Below, one piece after another: positions 30,424 through 38,910 of a DNA stretch of 64,000 bases. This DNA comes from Skermanella sp. TT6. Its GTDB lineage: Bacteria > Pseudomonadota > Alphaproteobacteria > Azospirillales > Azospirillaceae. The stretch covers positions 3,011,501-3,075,500 of the forward strand of contig NZ_CP067420.1 of NCBI RefSeq assembly GCF_016653635.2, given 5' to 3'. Below the pieces are notes generated by a model. That model was not told where the DNA came from, searched no databases, and saw nothing but the letters and a program-made list of their open reading frames with translations. Numbering within the stretch: position 1 is the first letter of the stretch; every line of letters starts with the position of its first letter. The position numbers were made by a program, and so were the translations under genes.

Positions 30424-32607
30424 ATGAAGGATGGAGCCGATCTGGACCGGCTGGCCGGGCTTTTGGGTGTCGAGCCGTTCTATCACGACATCTGGGGAAA
30501 CCGGCGCGAGATCGGCCCCGCCACCAAGCGGGACCTGGTCCAGGCGATGGGCTTCCCGGCCGGCACGCCGGAGGAGGCTGCCGACAGCCTTTTCCGGCTG
30601 CGGGAGCGCGACTGGCGGCGCATGCTGCGGCCGGTCTTCGTCCTCGGCGAATCGGACGCGGTGGAGATCGATTTCACCGTGCCCGACCGCACCGGTCCCG
30701 CCGGGATCACCTGGACCTTGTCGGAGGAGTTCGGCGACGTGCATTGGGGCGAGCAGCCCCTGTCCGGCCTGCCGGCGATCGGCGAGGAGACGTTCGACGA
30801 CGTCCGCTATACCCGGCACCGCCTGACCCTACCCGAAGCCCTGCCCCAAGGCTACCACCGGCTGGCGATCCAGCTGAACGTGGCCGACAGCGTCGTCCAC
30901 GAGGGAGCTGCCTGCGTGATCGTGGCCCCCGAAAGCTGCCTGTCGCCCGACGAATTGGCGGGCGGCGACGGCTGGTCCTGGGGCATGGGCGTGCAGCTCT
31001 ACGCCCTTCGATCCGCGGCGAACTGGGGCATCGGCGACTATGCCGATGCCGGGTCCGCGGCGGAGCAAGCCGCCGCCATGGGGGCCGGGGTGCTGGGCCT
31101 GAACCCGCTGCATGCCCTGTTTCCCGCCGATCCCAACCACAACAGTCCCTATTCGCCGAGCAACCGGGGCTTCCTGAACACCCTGTTCATCGATGTCGCC
31201 GGGCTGCCCGAACTGGCGGAGAGTCCTGAAGCCCGGAGCTTGATCGAAAGCGCCGACTTCCAGGCGCAGCTCCAGGCCGCCCGCGAAGCGCCGCTGGTCA
31301 ATTACGGGGCGGTCGCCGACCTCAAGATGCCGGTTCTCGACCTGGTCTTCAAAAGCGCCCGGGAGTCGACGGGGCCGCGCCGCGACGCCTTCCTCCTGTT
31401 CCAGCGTGAAATGGACGAGCCGCTGGTCCGGCAATCCGTCTTCGACGCGCTGCACGAGCATTTCTTCAAGGGTGAAGGCAAGTGGGCGTGGCAGGACTGG
31501 CCCGAAGCCTATCGCGACCCCCGGAGCGAGGCGGTCGAACGGTTCGCGGAGGAGAATGCCGATCGGGTCGAGTTCTTCCAGTGGCTTCAATTCGTCGCCG
31601 ACGACCAGCTCGCCGATGCGGCGCACCGGGCCCATCGCGCCGGCATGCCGATCGGTTTCTACCGCGACCTCGCGGTCGCCAACCATCCCGGAGGGGCCGC
31701 GGCATGGTCCGCGCAGGACGTCATCGTCCAGGGTGCGAATGTCGGCTCGCCGCCCGACATGTTCAGCCCCGACGGGCAGAACTGGGGACTGGCGCCGCTG
31801 TCGCCGCTCGGCTTGGTCGAGACCGCGTACGAAACCTTCATCCAGTCGCTGCGTGCCAACATGCGTCACGCCGGCGCGATCCGAATCGACCATGTGATGG
31901 CGCTCCAGCACCTGTTCTGGATCCCGTCGCGGCCGGACCACGAGGGCGGCGCCTACGTAGCCTATCCCATGCGCGATCTCGTGCGCATCATCGCGCTGGA
32001 ATCGCGACGGAACCGCTGCCTGGTGATCGGAGAGGACCTCGGCACCGTCCCGGAAGGCTTCCGCCCGGCCATGCAGAAGGCCGGGATCCTGTCTTACCGG
32101 GTGCTCTATTTCGAGCGCGGCCCCGACAAGGGCTTCATCGCGCCCGAGCATTACCCGCGCGACTCCCTGGTATCCGTCACCACCCACGATCTGCCCACCC
32201 TGAAGGGCTGGTGGAACGGCCACGACATCCGGATCCGGGCCGAGCTGGGGCAGTATTCCGAACCCGGCGCGCTCGACTCCGAACTGGCGGAGCGCAGGAC
32301 AGATCGGGAGCGCCTGCTGTCCTCCATGCGCTGGTCCGGCGTGGTCCCGCAGGAGACCGGCTCCGAGACGCTGACGGCCGAACTGGCCGGAGCCATCCAC
32401 GGTTATCTGGCGCGCACGCCCGGCCGCATCCTGATGGTCCAGGTCGAGGACATGGTCGGCGAAATCGACCAGCCGAACCTGCCCGGAACCGTCCACCAGC
32501 ACCCGAACTGGCAGCGCAAACTTCCGGTCGCGATCGGGACCATCCCCGAATCGCCGATCGCCCGGGCCATCGTCCAGGCGATCGATCGCGAGCATGGCCG
32601 CGGCTGA
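30424..32607 (+). CDS. malQ: 4-alpha-glucanotransferase (amylomaltase)
   Basis: A GH77 disproportionating enzyme that transfers glucan segments and releases glucose. The 727 residues include an N-terminal extension of about 170 residues before the barrel begins (SWGMGVQLYALRSAANWGIGDYADA). GH77 landmarks are the nucleophile Asp in IRIDHVMALQHLFWIP, acid/base Glu in LVIGEDLGTVPEGF and TTHDLPTLKGWW. Such N-terminally extended MalQ proteins are normal in Proteobacteria. A GGGGAAAGCAGAGC leader precedes the ATG. It is the last gene of the glgX-treZ-malQ run and probably recycles short maltodextrins left by debranching. Confidence 0.95.
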   Translation: MKDGADLDRLAGLLGVEPFYHDIWGNRREIGPATKRDLVQAMGFPAGTPEEAADSLFRLRERDWRRMLRPVFVLGESDAVEIDFTVPDRTGPAGITWTLSEEFGDVHWGEQPLSGLPAIGEETFDDVRYTRHRLTLPEALPQGYHRLAIQLNVADSVVHEGAACVIVAPESCLSPDELAGGDGWSWGMGVQLYALRSAANWGIGDYADAGSAAEQAAAMGAGVLGLNPLHALFPADPNHNSPYSPSNRGFLNTLFIDVAGLPELAESPEARSLIESADFQAQLQAAREAPLVNYGAVADLKMPVLDLVFKSARESTGPRRDAFLLFQREMDEPLVRQSVFDALHEHFFKGEGKWAWQDWPEAYRDPRSEAVERFAEENADRVEFFQWLQFVADDQLADAAHRAHRAGMPIGFYRDLAVANHPGGAAAWSAQDVIVQGANVGSPPDMFSPDGQNWGLAPLSPLGLVETAYETFIQSLRANMRHAGAIRIDHVMALQHLFWIPSRPDHEGGAYVAYPMRDLVRIIALESRRNRCLVIGEDLGTVPEGFRPAMQKAGILSYRVLYFERGPDKGFIAPEHYPRDSLVSVTTHDLPTLKGWWNGHDIRIRAELGQYSEPGALDSELAERRTDRERLLSSMRWSGVVPQETGSETLTAELAGAIHGYLARTPGRILMVQVEDMVGEIDQPNLPGTVHQHPNWQRKLPVAIGTIPESPIARAIVQAIDREHGRG

Positions 32608-32648
32608 CCTAGGGGTCGTCATGGTGAGAATGGTTATCGATGCAAGAA

Positions 32649-32692
32649 AACCGGCCTTGAGAATAACTTTCAGGTTTTATTTCGGGCCGGTT
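32649..32692 (+). promoter_or_regulatory. Inverted repeat and iron-box-like motif upstream of bfr
   Basis: AACCGGCC (32649-32656) and GGCCGGTT (32685-32692) are perfect arms around an AT-rich loop that contains TGA-N9-TCA at 32658-32672. TGA-N9-TCA is the core of the RirA iron-responsive operator known in Rhizobiales. It lies about 105 bp before the bacterioferritin start. The match has only six fixed bases, so it may be chance. Confidence 0.35.
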
Positions 32693-32777
32693 CGTATATT
32701 TAACAGAACGCGAGGTTTATGCATCCCACCCGGGTGCGATCGAGGGGCTGGTCCACAGCGCTTGCACGGAGAAGAAA

Positions 32778-33254
32778 ATGAAGGGTGATCCCAAAGTAAT
32801 CCGTCATCTGAATACCATTCTGACGAACGAGTTGACGGCGATCAACCAGTACTTCTTGCACGCGCGCATGCTGAAGAACTGGGGCCTTCTGCGGCTCGCC
32901 AAGTATGTCTACGACGAATCCATCGGCGAAATGAATCATGCCGATTACATCATCGAGCGGATCCTGTTCCTTGAAGGCCTGCCGAACCTTCAGGACCTGC
33001 ACAAGCTGAAGATCGGCGAAGACGTGCCGGAGATGTTCACGTGCGACCTCGGCGTCGAGAGCCACAACCGCGCCTGCCTCCAGGAGGCGATCGCCTACTG
33101 CGAAGAGGTCCGCGACTTCCAGACCCGCGAGATTTTCGTCAAGATCCTCGACGAGACCGAGGAGCACATCGACTGGCTGGAAACCCAGCTCGACCTGATC
33201 CAGCGCGTCGGCGCCCAGAACTACCAGCAGGAGCAGATGTTCGAAGCGAGCTGA
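32778..33254 (+). CDS. bfr: Bacterioferritin
   Basis: A 24-mer haem-containing iron storage protein of 158 residues. The four-helix bundle matches Bfr end to end ([20 protein letters not shown], then [14 protein letters not shown]). The haem-ligand Met52 is present in GEMNHAD, as are ferroxidase ligands Glu18, Glu51, His54, Glu94 and His130. At the position of the usual Glu127 the sequence has Thr (DETEEHIDW rather than the canonical E-x-x-H), so the di-iron site may be altered or may use Glu128. GGAGAAG precedes the ATG. It is a single gene with its own 170-bp upstream region. Confidence 0.95.
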   Translation: MKGDPKVIRHLNTILTNELTAINQYFLHARMLKNWGLLRLAKYVYDESIGEMNHADYIIERILFLEGLPNLQDLHKLKIGEDVPEMFTCDLGVESHNRACLQEAIAYCEEVRDFQTREIFVKILDETEEHIDWLETQLDLIQRVGAQNYQQEQMFEAS

Positions 33255-33374
33255 GGGCTCCTTCCACATCCCTTCGTGCCAGATCCGGCGGCGGTCCCAT
33301 TCGGGGCCGCCGTTTTGCCTTCCCGCTCCTGCGTGATTGTTGATACGCCGGTCCGCAATCGCTAGCGTTGCCCG

Positions 33375-36300
33375 ATGCAGCACAGACCCCTCATGCCCCA
33401 GGCCGAGACCGCGGAAGCTCCCCCGCCCGAGGAACTGCGTCGCCTTTATGACGACCTGTCGCCTGCCGCAAAGGTCGTGGCCCACCTGAAGATCGTCGCA
33501 GGCGCCGAGGCGGGGAACAACACGCTTTACAAGGCGGCCTCGGCGGTCCGAATTCCGCTGCCCGGCGGGAAGACGCTCGGGGCGGGCTTGGTCGGCGAGG
33601 TCGTGGCACAGATCAAGGGCAGCGGCCTGTGGCTGGGTTTGAACCAGGAGAGAAACCAGTTCTGCCATGACATGAACATCGCCGCTTTCGCGGATCCGCA
33701 GCATGACCTCTATATCGAAGCGGTGGAGCGGACCAGCCGTCCCACCGGATACATCCATTATCAGGCGCATCGGACCCGGGAACTGCGTTTCGTGGTCTAC
33801 GGGAACTATGCCGATGCCATGACCGGAAGGCTGGTGGAGGACACGCCCGGCACCCTGGCCCTCCTGGCGGGTTTCTTCGGCCATGTCAGCCTGCGCCCGG
33901 ACTGGGTGTCCAGCCGGGCACCCGTCATCCTGGAAGCCGTGCTGGCGGCGAAGCTCAACGTGCTTCTCCGCACCGGACACCGCCCCCCGGATTTCGATGA
34001 TCTGCGGGCGCAACTGGACCGGCTCGCAGCGGTGAGCGTGAATCCCGGCACCCGCATTTCGCTCGCGCGTTATGCGATCCTCAGGGGCGACCCTGCCGGA
34101 GCGAGTCGGATCGGGGAAGAATTGCGCCCCGGGACGCAGGAGATCGAGGGGGAAAGGGCGAGCGACCATGCCGTGATGGTGGCCGCCTACCGGCATCTGA
34201 TCTCGGCGATGGCCGATTTCCTCTGCGGACGGAACACGGAAGCGCTGGCGAAATTCCGCGAGGGGTTGAAGCTGTTCCGCAAATCCACCCGCAGGCGAAA
34301 GATCTTCCTGCCCGACATAGAGGGCCTGCTGGCGATGCTGTGCATCCTGCGGGAAGGAAATCCGGCGCTGATCCCGGAATTGCTCGGCTGGGTGGAGGAT
34401 GCCGGGCGCGATACCTGGCCCGGCTCGACCCAGGGCGGCGTCGCTGCGGCCTGGGCGATGGCTCTGATCGTGCAGGGAAAGGACGATGCGGCCGGAAGCG
34501 TCCTGAAGAACACTGCCGCCAAATACGATGCTCCGCTGGCCCGGGCCCTCGAACCGCTTGCCCAATTCCTGCTCGACCCCTTGCCGCTCCGTGGCCGAAC
34601 GGCGGAGCTCAAGTCGCTGTTCGAGAGCAATCGGGACACCTTGCCGCTGGTGGCGGAGATCTACGCTTCGCTGCTGGAGAAGCTGGCTGGCGATCCCGAA
34701 CCCTACAGGGAGTACCTGGAACGGCCCGACCGCCAGCCGATCATCCGCCTGGTCGACCTGATCGAGGTGAACGACCCATGGGAACGCGCGCTCGACCATC
34801 TTGAAACATTGCTGGCGCCGCCTGACAAGCCGGTTGCGGAGACAGCCCGGAAGCGGTCGAAGCGCCTGATCTGGCTTCTGGAGCCCGATATCGGGACGAT
34901 CGAGGTGGTCGAGCAGACCGCTAAGGTGAGGGACGGCTGGAATGCAGGACGCACGCTGTCTTTCCGCCGCGTCGGCAAGAACGAGCCGCCGCTCGAGATG
35001 GATGACCACGACCGGCGGGTGGTCTCGACGCTTCGGCGTACTCACGAGCTGAACTATTATTATCAGCCCACGACGGAAAGCTACGGCCCGGATCCCTACA
35101 AGACGCTTCTCGCCCTGGTCGGACACCCCCGGGTGTTCCGCGCGGACGACAGGAGCCGGCAGCTCGAACTCATCCGCTATCCGGTCGAACTGGTCGTCTG
35201 CGAGGTACGGGGCGGGTATCGCATCGCGCTTTCCCACTTCTCCGAACAGCCCACGGCCCTCCTGGAGCAGGAGACTCCCGATCGCTACAGGGTGATCGAC
35301 GTCTCGGCGGACGTGGTGAAGGTCGGGACGCTTCTCGGACCGGACGGCATGACCGTCCCCCGCGACGGACGGGACCGCGTCGTGAACCTCGTCAGGCGGT
35401 CGATCGGCGGGGCGCTGCCGATCCGCTCGGAGATCGACGCCGTGGAAGTGCCGGCGATCGAAGGCGATCCGAAGCCCGTCCTCCGCCTGGTCCCGGTCGA
35501 TCGCGGCCTTCGGGTGTCCGCCTTCGTCCTGCCGTTCGGAGACGCCGGTCCGCACTACCTGCCGGGGCACGCCGGCAAGTCGGTGCTGTCGCTGGTCGAC
35601 GGGAAGACCCAGCGCGCCAATCGCGACCTGGAGCGGGAGACGGCGGAACTCGCGGCCTTGCTGGCCGCCTGCCCCAGCCTCGACCAGCGCGCCGTGGGCG
35701 AGATGGAATGGGAGCTGCCGGACCTCCATGACAGCCTTCAATTCCTGTCGGAGGTCCAGGCCTACCCCGGATCGGCCTCGCTGGAGTGGCCCGAAGGCGG
35801 CCGGCTCCAGGTCACCGCCGCGGCTGCCAGCGCCGGCATGTCGGTCAAGCTGCGGGCATCGCGCGACTGGTTCCAGGTCAGCGGCGAAGTCCGCATCGAC
35901 GAAAACCTGGTGATGGACCTGCGGGAGTTGCTGGACCGGGCCGCCCGGACCCAGGGCCGTTTCATCCAGCTCGACGACGGCCGTTTCCTGGCGCTGACGG
36001 AGGAGTTGCGCCGCCGCCTGGATCGCCTGGGTGCGCTTTCGGAAGGCGACGGACGGGGCCGCAAGGTGCACCGGATGGCGGCCTTCGCCGTCGCGGAGGC
36101 GCTTGAGGATGCCGGGAAGCTGGACTCCGACAAGCAATGGCGCGAGCAACTCGAACGGATCCGGGAGGCGGGCCACCACGCCCCGAAGGTCCCCTCGACG
36201 CTCCAGGCCGACCTGCGCGACTATCAGGTCGAAGGCTTCCGCTGGCTGTCGCGGCTGGCCCACTGGGGTGCCGGAGCCTGCTTGGCCGACGACATGGGGC

Positions 36301-37586
36301 TGGGCAAGACCGTCCAGGCCATCGCCGTGATGCTGGAACACGCGCCCCAAGGCGCCGCCCTCGTGGTCGCCCCGACCTCGGTCTGCCACAACTGGGCCGC
36401 CGAGATCGAGCGATTCGCGCCGTCCCTTTCCGTCCGCCAATTCTCCGATGCCGGCGACCGCACCGCCCTGGTCAAATCACTGGGTCCCTTCGACGTGCTG
36501 GTCACCAGCTATGGCCTGCTCAACCAGGAAGCGGCGCTTCTGTCGGACACGCCCTGGAGGATCGCCATCCTGGACGAGGCGCAGGCGATCAAGAACGCGG
36601 CGACAAAGCGGGCCCAGGCCAGCATGAGGCTCCAGGCCGACTTCCGGCTGGCCTTGACCGGCACTCCGGTGGAAAATTACCTCGAAGAGCTGTGGAGTCT
36701 GTTCCACTTCATCAATCCGGGTCTGCTGGGCTCGCTGGAGAGCTTCCGGAAGCGCTTCGTCCTGCCGATCGAGCGCGGCGACCGGGCGGCCAAGCAGGCC
36801 CTGAAGGCCCTGGTCGGTCCCTTCATCCTGCGCCGCACCAAGTCGGCGGTCCTGACCGAACTGCCGCCGCGTACCGAACAGACGATCCTGGTCGATCTCG
36901 ACGACGACGAACGGGCCCTTTACGAAGCGCTGCGGCGCCGGGCGATCGAGCGCATCGAGAATCTACCCGACGACGCCTCCGCCCAGCGCAAGATCCATAT
37001 CCTCGCCGAGATCACCCGACTGCGGCGCGCCTGCTGCCACCCCTCCCTCGCGGCTTCCGACGCGACCGGGATGGAAGGTGCCAAGCTGTCGCTGTTCCTC
37101 GAATTGGTGGACGAATTGCTGCGTAACCGGCACAAGGCGCTGGTCTTCAGCCAGTATGTCGGATTCCTGGAGATCGTCCGGAGAGCCCTGGAGGAGCGCG
37201 GGATCGCCCACCAGTACCTGGATGGCCAGACGCCGCAGCGCGAGCGGGAGAGAAGGGTCAATGCCTTCCAGGCCGGCGCGGGAGACCTGTTCCTGATCAG
37301 CCTCAAGGCAGGCGGCACCGGGCTGAACCTGACCGCCGCGGATTACGTCATCCACCTCGACCCCTGGTGGAACCCCGCCGTCGAGGACCAGGCTTCCGGC
37401 CGCGCCCACCGGATCGGCCAGCAGCGCCCCGTCACCGTCTATCGCCTCGCCGTCGCCGGGACGATCGAGCAGGGAATCCTGGGGCTGCACCAGGACAAGC
37501 GGGAAATGGCGGCCGAATTGCTGGACGGCAGCGAGGCCAGCGCCAAGCTCACCGACGAGGAGTTGATGAACCTGCTGAGCGGCTGA
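33375..37586 (+). CDS. SNF2-family DEAD/DEAH helicase-like ATPase
   Basis: A 1403-residue protein whose C-terminal ~460 residues are a complete SNF2 motor. Motif I is ADDMGLGKT near 972, motif II LDEAQAIKN near 1066 and motif III LTGTPVENYLEELWSLFHF. The helicase C half has VFSQYVGFLEIV near 1257 and the motif VI block GRAHRIGQQRPV near 1341. Such motors translocate on duplex DNA and remodel protein-DNA complexes, as RapA does for RNA polymerase. The N-terminal ~900 residues show no domain I recognise, no zinc knuckle and no nuclease motif. Neighbours (bfr upstream, an Rpn-like gene downstream) do not form a known defence or repair operon. Function beyond DNA translocation is unknown. Confidence 0.85.
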   Translation: MQHRPLMPQAETAEAPPPEELRRLYDDLSPAAKVVAHLKIVAGAEAGNNTLYKAASAVRIPLPGGKTLGAGLVGEVVAQIKGSGLWLGLNQERNQFCHDMNIAAFADPQHDLYIEAVERTSRPTGYIHYQAHRTRELRFVVYGNYADAMTGRLVEDTPGTLALLAGFFGHVSLRPDWVSSRAPVILEAVLAAKLNVLLRTGHRPPDFDDLRAQLDRLAAVSVNPGTRISLARYAILRGDPAGASRIGEELRPGTQEIEGERASDHAVMVAAYRHLISAMADFLCGRNTEALAKFREGLKLFRKSTRRRKIFLPDIEGLLAMLCILREGNPALIPELLGWVEDAGRDTWPGSTQGGVAAAWAMALIVQGKDDAAGSVLKNTAAKYDAPLARALEPLAQFLLDPLPLRGRTAELKSLFESNRDTLPLVAEIYASLLEKLAGDPEPYREYLERPDRQPIIRLVDLIEVNDPWERALDHLETLLAPPDKPVAETARKRSKRLIWLLEPDIGTIEVVEQTAKVRDGWNAGRTLSFRRVGKNEPPLEMDDHDRRVVSTLRRTHELNYYYQPTTESYGPDPYKTLLALVGHPRVFRADDRSRQLELIRYPVELVVCEVRGGYRIALSHFSEQPTALLEQETPDRYRVIDVSADVVKVGTLLGPDGMTVPRDGRDRVVNLVRRSIGGALPIRSEIDAVEVPAIEGDPKPVLRLVPVDRGLRVSAFVLPFGDAGPHYLPGHAGKSVLSLVDGKTQRANRDLERETAELAALLAACPSLDQRAVGEMEWELPDLHDSLQFLSEVQAYPGSASLEWPEGGRLQVTAAAASAGMSVKLRASRDWFQVSGEVRIDENLVMDLRELLDRAARTQGRFIQLDDGRFLALTEELRRRLDRLGALSEGDGRGRKVHRMAAFAVAEALEDAGKLDSDKQWREQLERIREAGHHAPKVPSTLQADLRDYQVEGFRWLSRLAHWGAGACLADDMGLGKTVQAIAVMLEHAPQGAALVVAPTSVCHNWAAEIERFAPSLSVRQFSDAGDRTALVKSLGPFDVLVTSYGLLNQEAALLSDTPWRIAILDEAQAIKNAATKRAQASMRLQADFRLALTGTPVENYLEELWSLFHFINPGLLGSLESFRKRFVLPIERGDRAAKQALKALVGPFILRRTKSAVLTELPPRTEQTILVDLDDDERALYEALRRRAIERIENLPDDASAQRKIHILAEITRLRRACCHPSLAASDATGMEGAKLSLFLELVDELLRNRHKALVFSQYVGFLEIVRRALEERGIAHQYLDGQTPQRERERRVNAFQAGAGDLFLISLKAGGTGLNLTAADYVIHLDPWWNPAVEDQASGRAHRIGQQRPVTVYRLAVAGTIEQGILGLHQDKREMAAELLDGSEASAKLTDEELMNLLSG

Positions 37587-37705
37587 TCCCGCGCCGAGCG
37601 ATATCCGAGGGAAGGTTCCGCGTCACCGCACCGCATCGACCCGAACGCCGAAAAGCGCGACAGCTCGCGTCGCCCCGGAATACCCGGGCGTGCAGGAGCT
37701 GCGGG

Positions 37706-38539
37706 ATGGCGAACGATTACGACGCGACGGTGAAAGACCTGGTATGGGCCGGCGCCCCAGCCCTGCTGGGCATGCTGGCGGGCGCACCGGTCCGATGTTT
37801 CCTATCCGCCGAGTTCTCGTCGGTGCGCCGGCGGCGCCCCGACATGGTGGCCCGATTGATGAACGGCAGCATCTTTCACCTGGAATTGCAGGCCGGCCCG
37901 GACGCGCGCCTGGACTGGCGCATGCTCGAATACTACGGTCCGATCTCGGAACTGAACGACGGCGCTCCGGTGACTCAGCTCGTCCTGCACCTGGGCGAAC
38001 GCGGCAGGGACAAGCCGGCCAGTATCGCGCACCCCAACCTGAACTTCGCCTACCATGTCCGTTACATCGGCGACCTCGACTCCAGGCCGCTGCTCGACAG
38101 CCCGGCCCCCGAGGATGCGGTGCTGGCAATCCTGTGCGGAAACGACGATATTAGGATGCGCGTCCGGAACATCCTGGCCCGCATCGTGCGGCTCGACCGT
38201 CGGGCTCGCGACGATGCGGCGGCCAAACTCTTGATCCTTGCCCAACTGCGCAGGGCGGTGCCGGTCGTGAAGGAGGAACTGAGATCCATGGCAGTCCAGA
38301 TCAACGTCGATGAACATCCCTATCTTCGGGAAATCGCGGCCATGGGAGAGGCCAAGGGCAAGGCCGGCTCCCTGCTCCGGCAGATCGAGCGCCGTCTCGG
38401 GCAGGTGCCGCCGGAGATGCTTGACCGCGTGCGCGGCGGCTCCGCCGAGGAACTCGACCGCTGGATGGATGCGGTGTGCGATGCCTCCACCCTTGACGCT
38501 GCCGAGCTCGAGTCGATCCTTTCCCCCTCCCAGCACTGA
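37706..38539 (+). CDS. Rpn/PD-(D/E)XK-like transposase-family protein
   Basis: A 277-residue protein resembling the Rpn (recombination-promoting nuclease, PDDEXK transposase-like) family. The core reads RRRPDMVARL, then GSIFHLELQA, giving the D...ExQ arrangement of a PD-(D/E)XK fold at about residues 47-64, followed by RMLEYYGPISE. The C-terminal ~60 residues (GSLLRQIERRLGQVPPEMLDRVRGGSAEELDRWMDAV) resemble the DUF4351 tail often attached to such proteins. The family is usually mobile and of uncertain cellular role; active examples cut DNA. It lies 119 bp downstream of the SNF2 gene on the same strand, with no terminal repeats visible. Confidence 0.7.
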   Translation: MANDYDATVKDLVWAGAPALLGMLAGAPVRCFLSAEFSSVRRRRPDMVARLMNGSIFHLELQAGPDARLDWRMLEYYGPISELNDGAPVTQLVLHLGERGRDKPASIAHPNLNFAYHVRYIGDLDSRPLLDSPAPEDAVLAILCGNDDIRMRVRNILARIVRLDRRARDDAAAKLLILAQLRRAVPVVKEELRSMAVQINVDEHPYLREIAAMGEAKGKAGSLLRQIERRLGQVPPEMLDRVRGGSAEELDRWMDAVCDASTLDAAELESILSPSQH

Positions 38540-38556
38540 CCCGCCCGGATCAGGTC

Positions 38557-38766
38557 ATGTCCAGCCCTGGATGTTATGTCGCCCGTTTCGAGGACGGATC
38601 CGAAACGGTGCGCGTGACCGACCCGGACGGCGCGGCGATCGGCGACGATCACGCGGCGTGCATACGCGACATGCTCGGAGAGTTGCTGGACGAATTGGGC
38701 CGTCGGGGTTTCGATGCCTCCTCGGCCGTATTCGTTATCGACCGCCGGACGAGTGGCACGCCCTGA
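38557..38766 (+). CDS. Small hypothetical protein
   Basis: A 69-residue frame beginning 17 bp after the Rpn-like gene's stop. It reads as a compact alpha/beta protein (CYVARFEDGSETVRVTDPDG, then a helix DMLGELLDELGRRGF and a final strand AVFVIDRR). No family is recognised. The ATG lacks a strong ribosome-binding site. It could be co-transcribed with the upstream gene. Confidence 0.5.
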   Translation: MSSPGCYVARFEDGSETVRVTDPDGAAIGDDHAACIRDMLGELLDELGRRGFDASSAVFVIDRRTSGTP

Positions 38767-38878
38767 CAGGCGCCTCGACCATACGGATGCACCATGGCGA
38801 GCGCCTTCGCGGACACGAATGCCGGCTTTGACATCGGGTCTCGTCCTTGATGGACAATCCGTACCGCGACCGGCTATC

Positions 38879-38902
38879 GGGGGCGGACATCCGTCCGCCC
38901 CC
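38879..38902. terminator. Hairpin between convergent genes (glgB 3' end)
   Basis: A perfect 10-bp stem GGGGGCGGAC/GTCCGCCCCC with a 4-nt loop lies 8 bp beyond the glgB stop and also downstream of the plus-strand genes ending at 38766. On the plus strand it is followed by TTCCTCC. It is a plausible bidirectional terminator. Confidence 0.55.
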
Positions 38903-38910
38903 TTCCTCCG

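Noticed and set aside
32700-36440. A 1246-codon open frame antisense to the SNF2 gene
   Set aside because: Same GC-bias effect; the SNF2 motifs fix the sense frame and the antisense sequence is His/Gln/Arg-rich without any recognisable domain.
33375-38539. SNF2 ATPase plus Rpn-like protein as an anti-phage defence system
   Set aside because: No methyltransferase, restriction subunit, phospholipase D or other known defence partner adjoins, and the Rpn-like family is usually a stand-alone mobile protein. Kept only as a query for comparative analysis.
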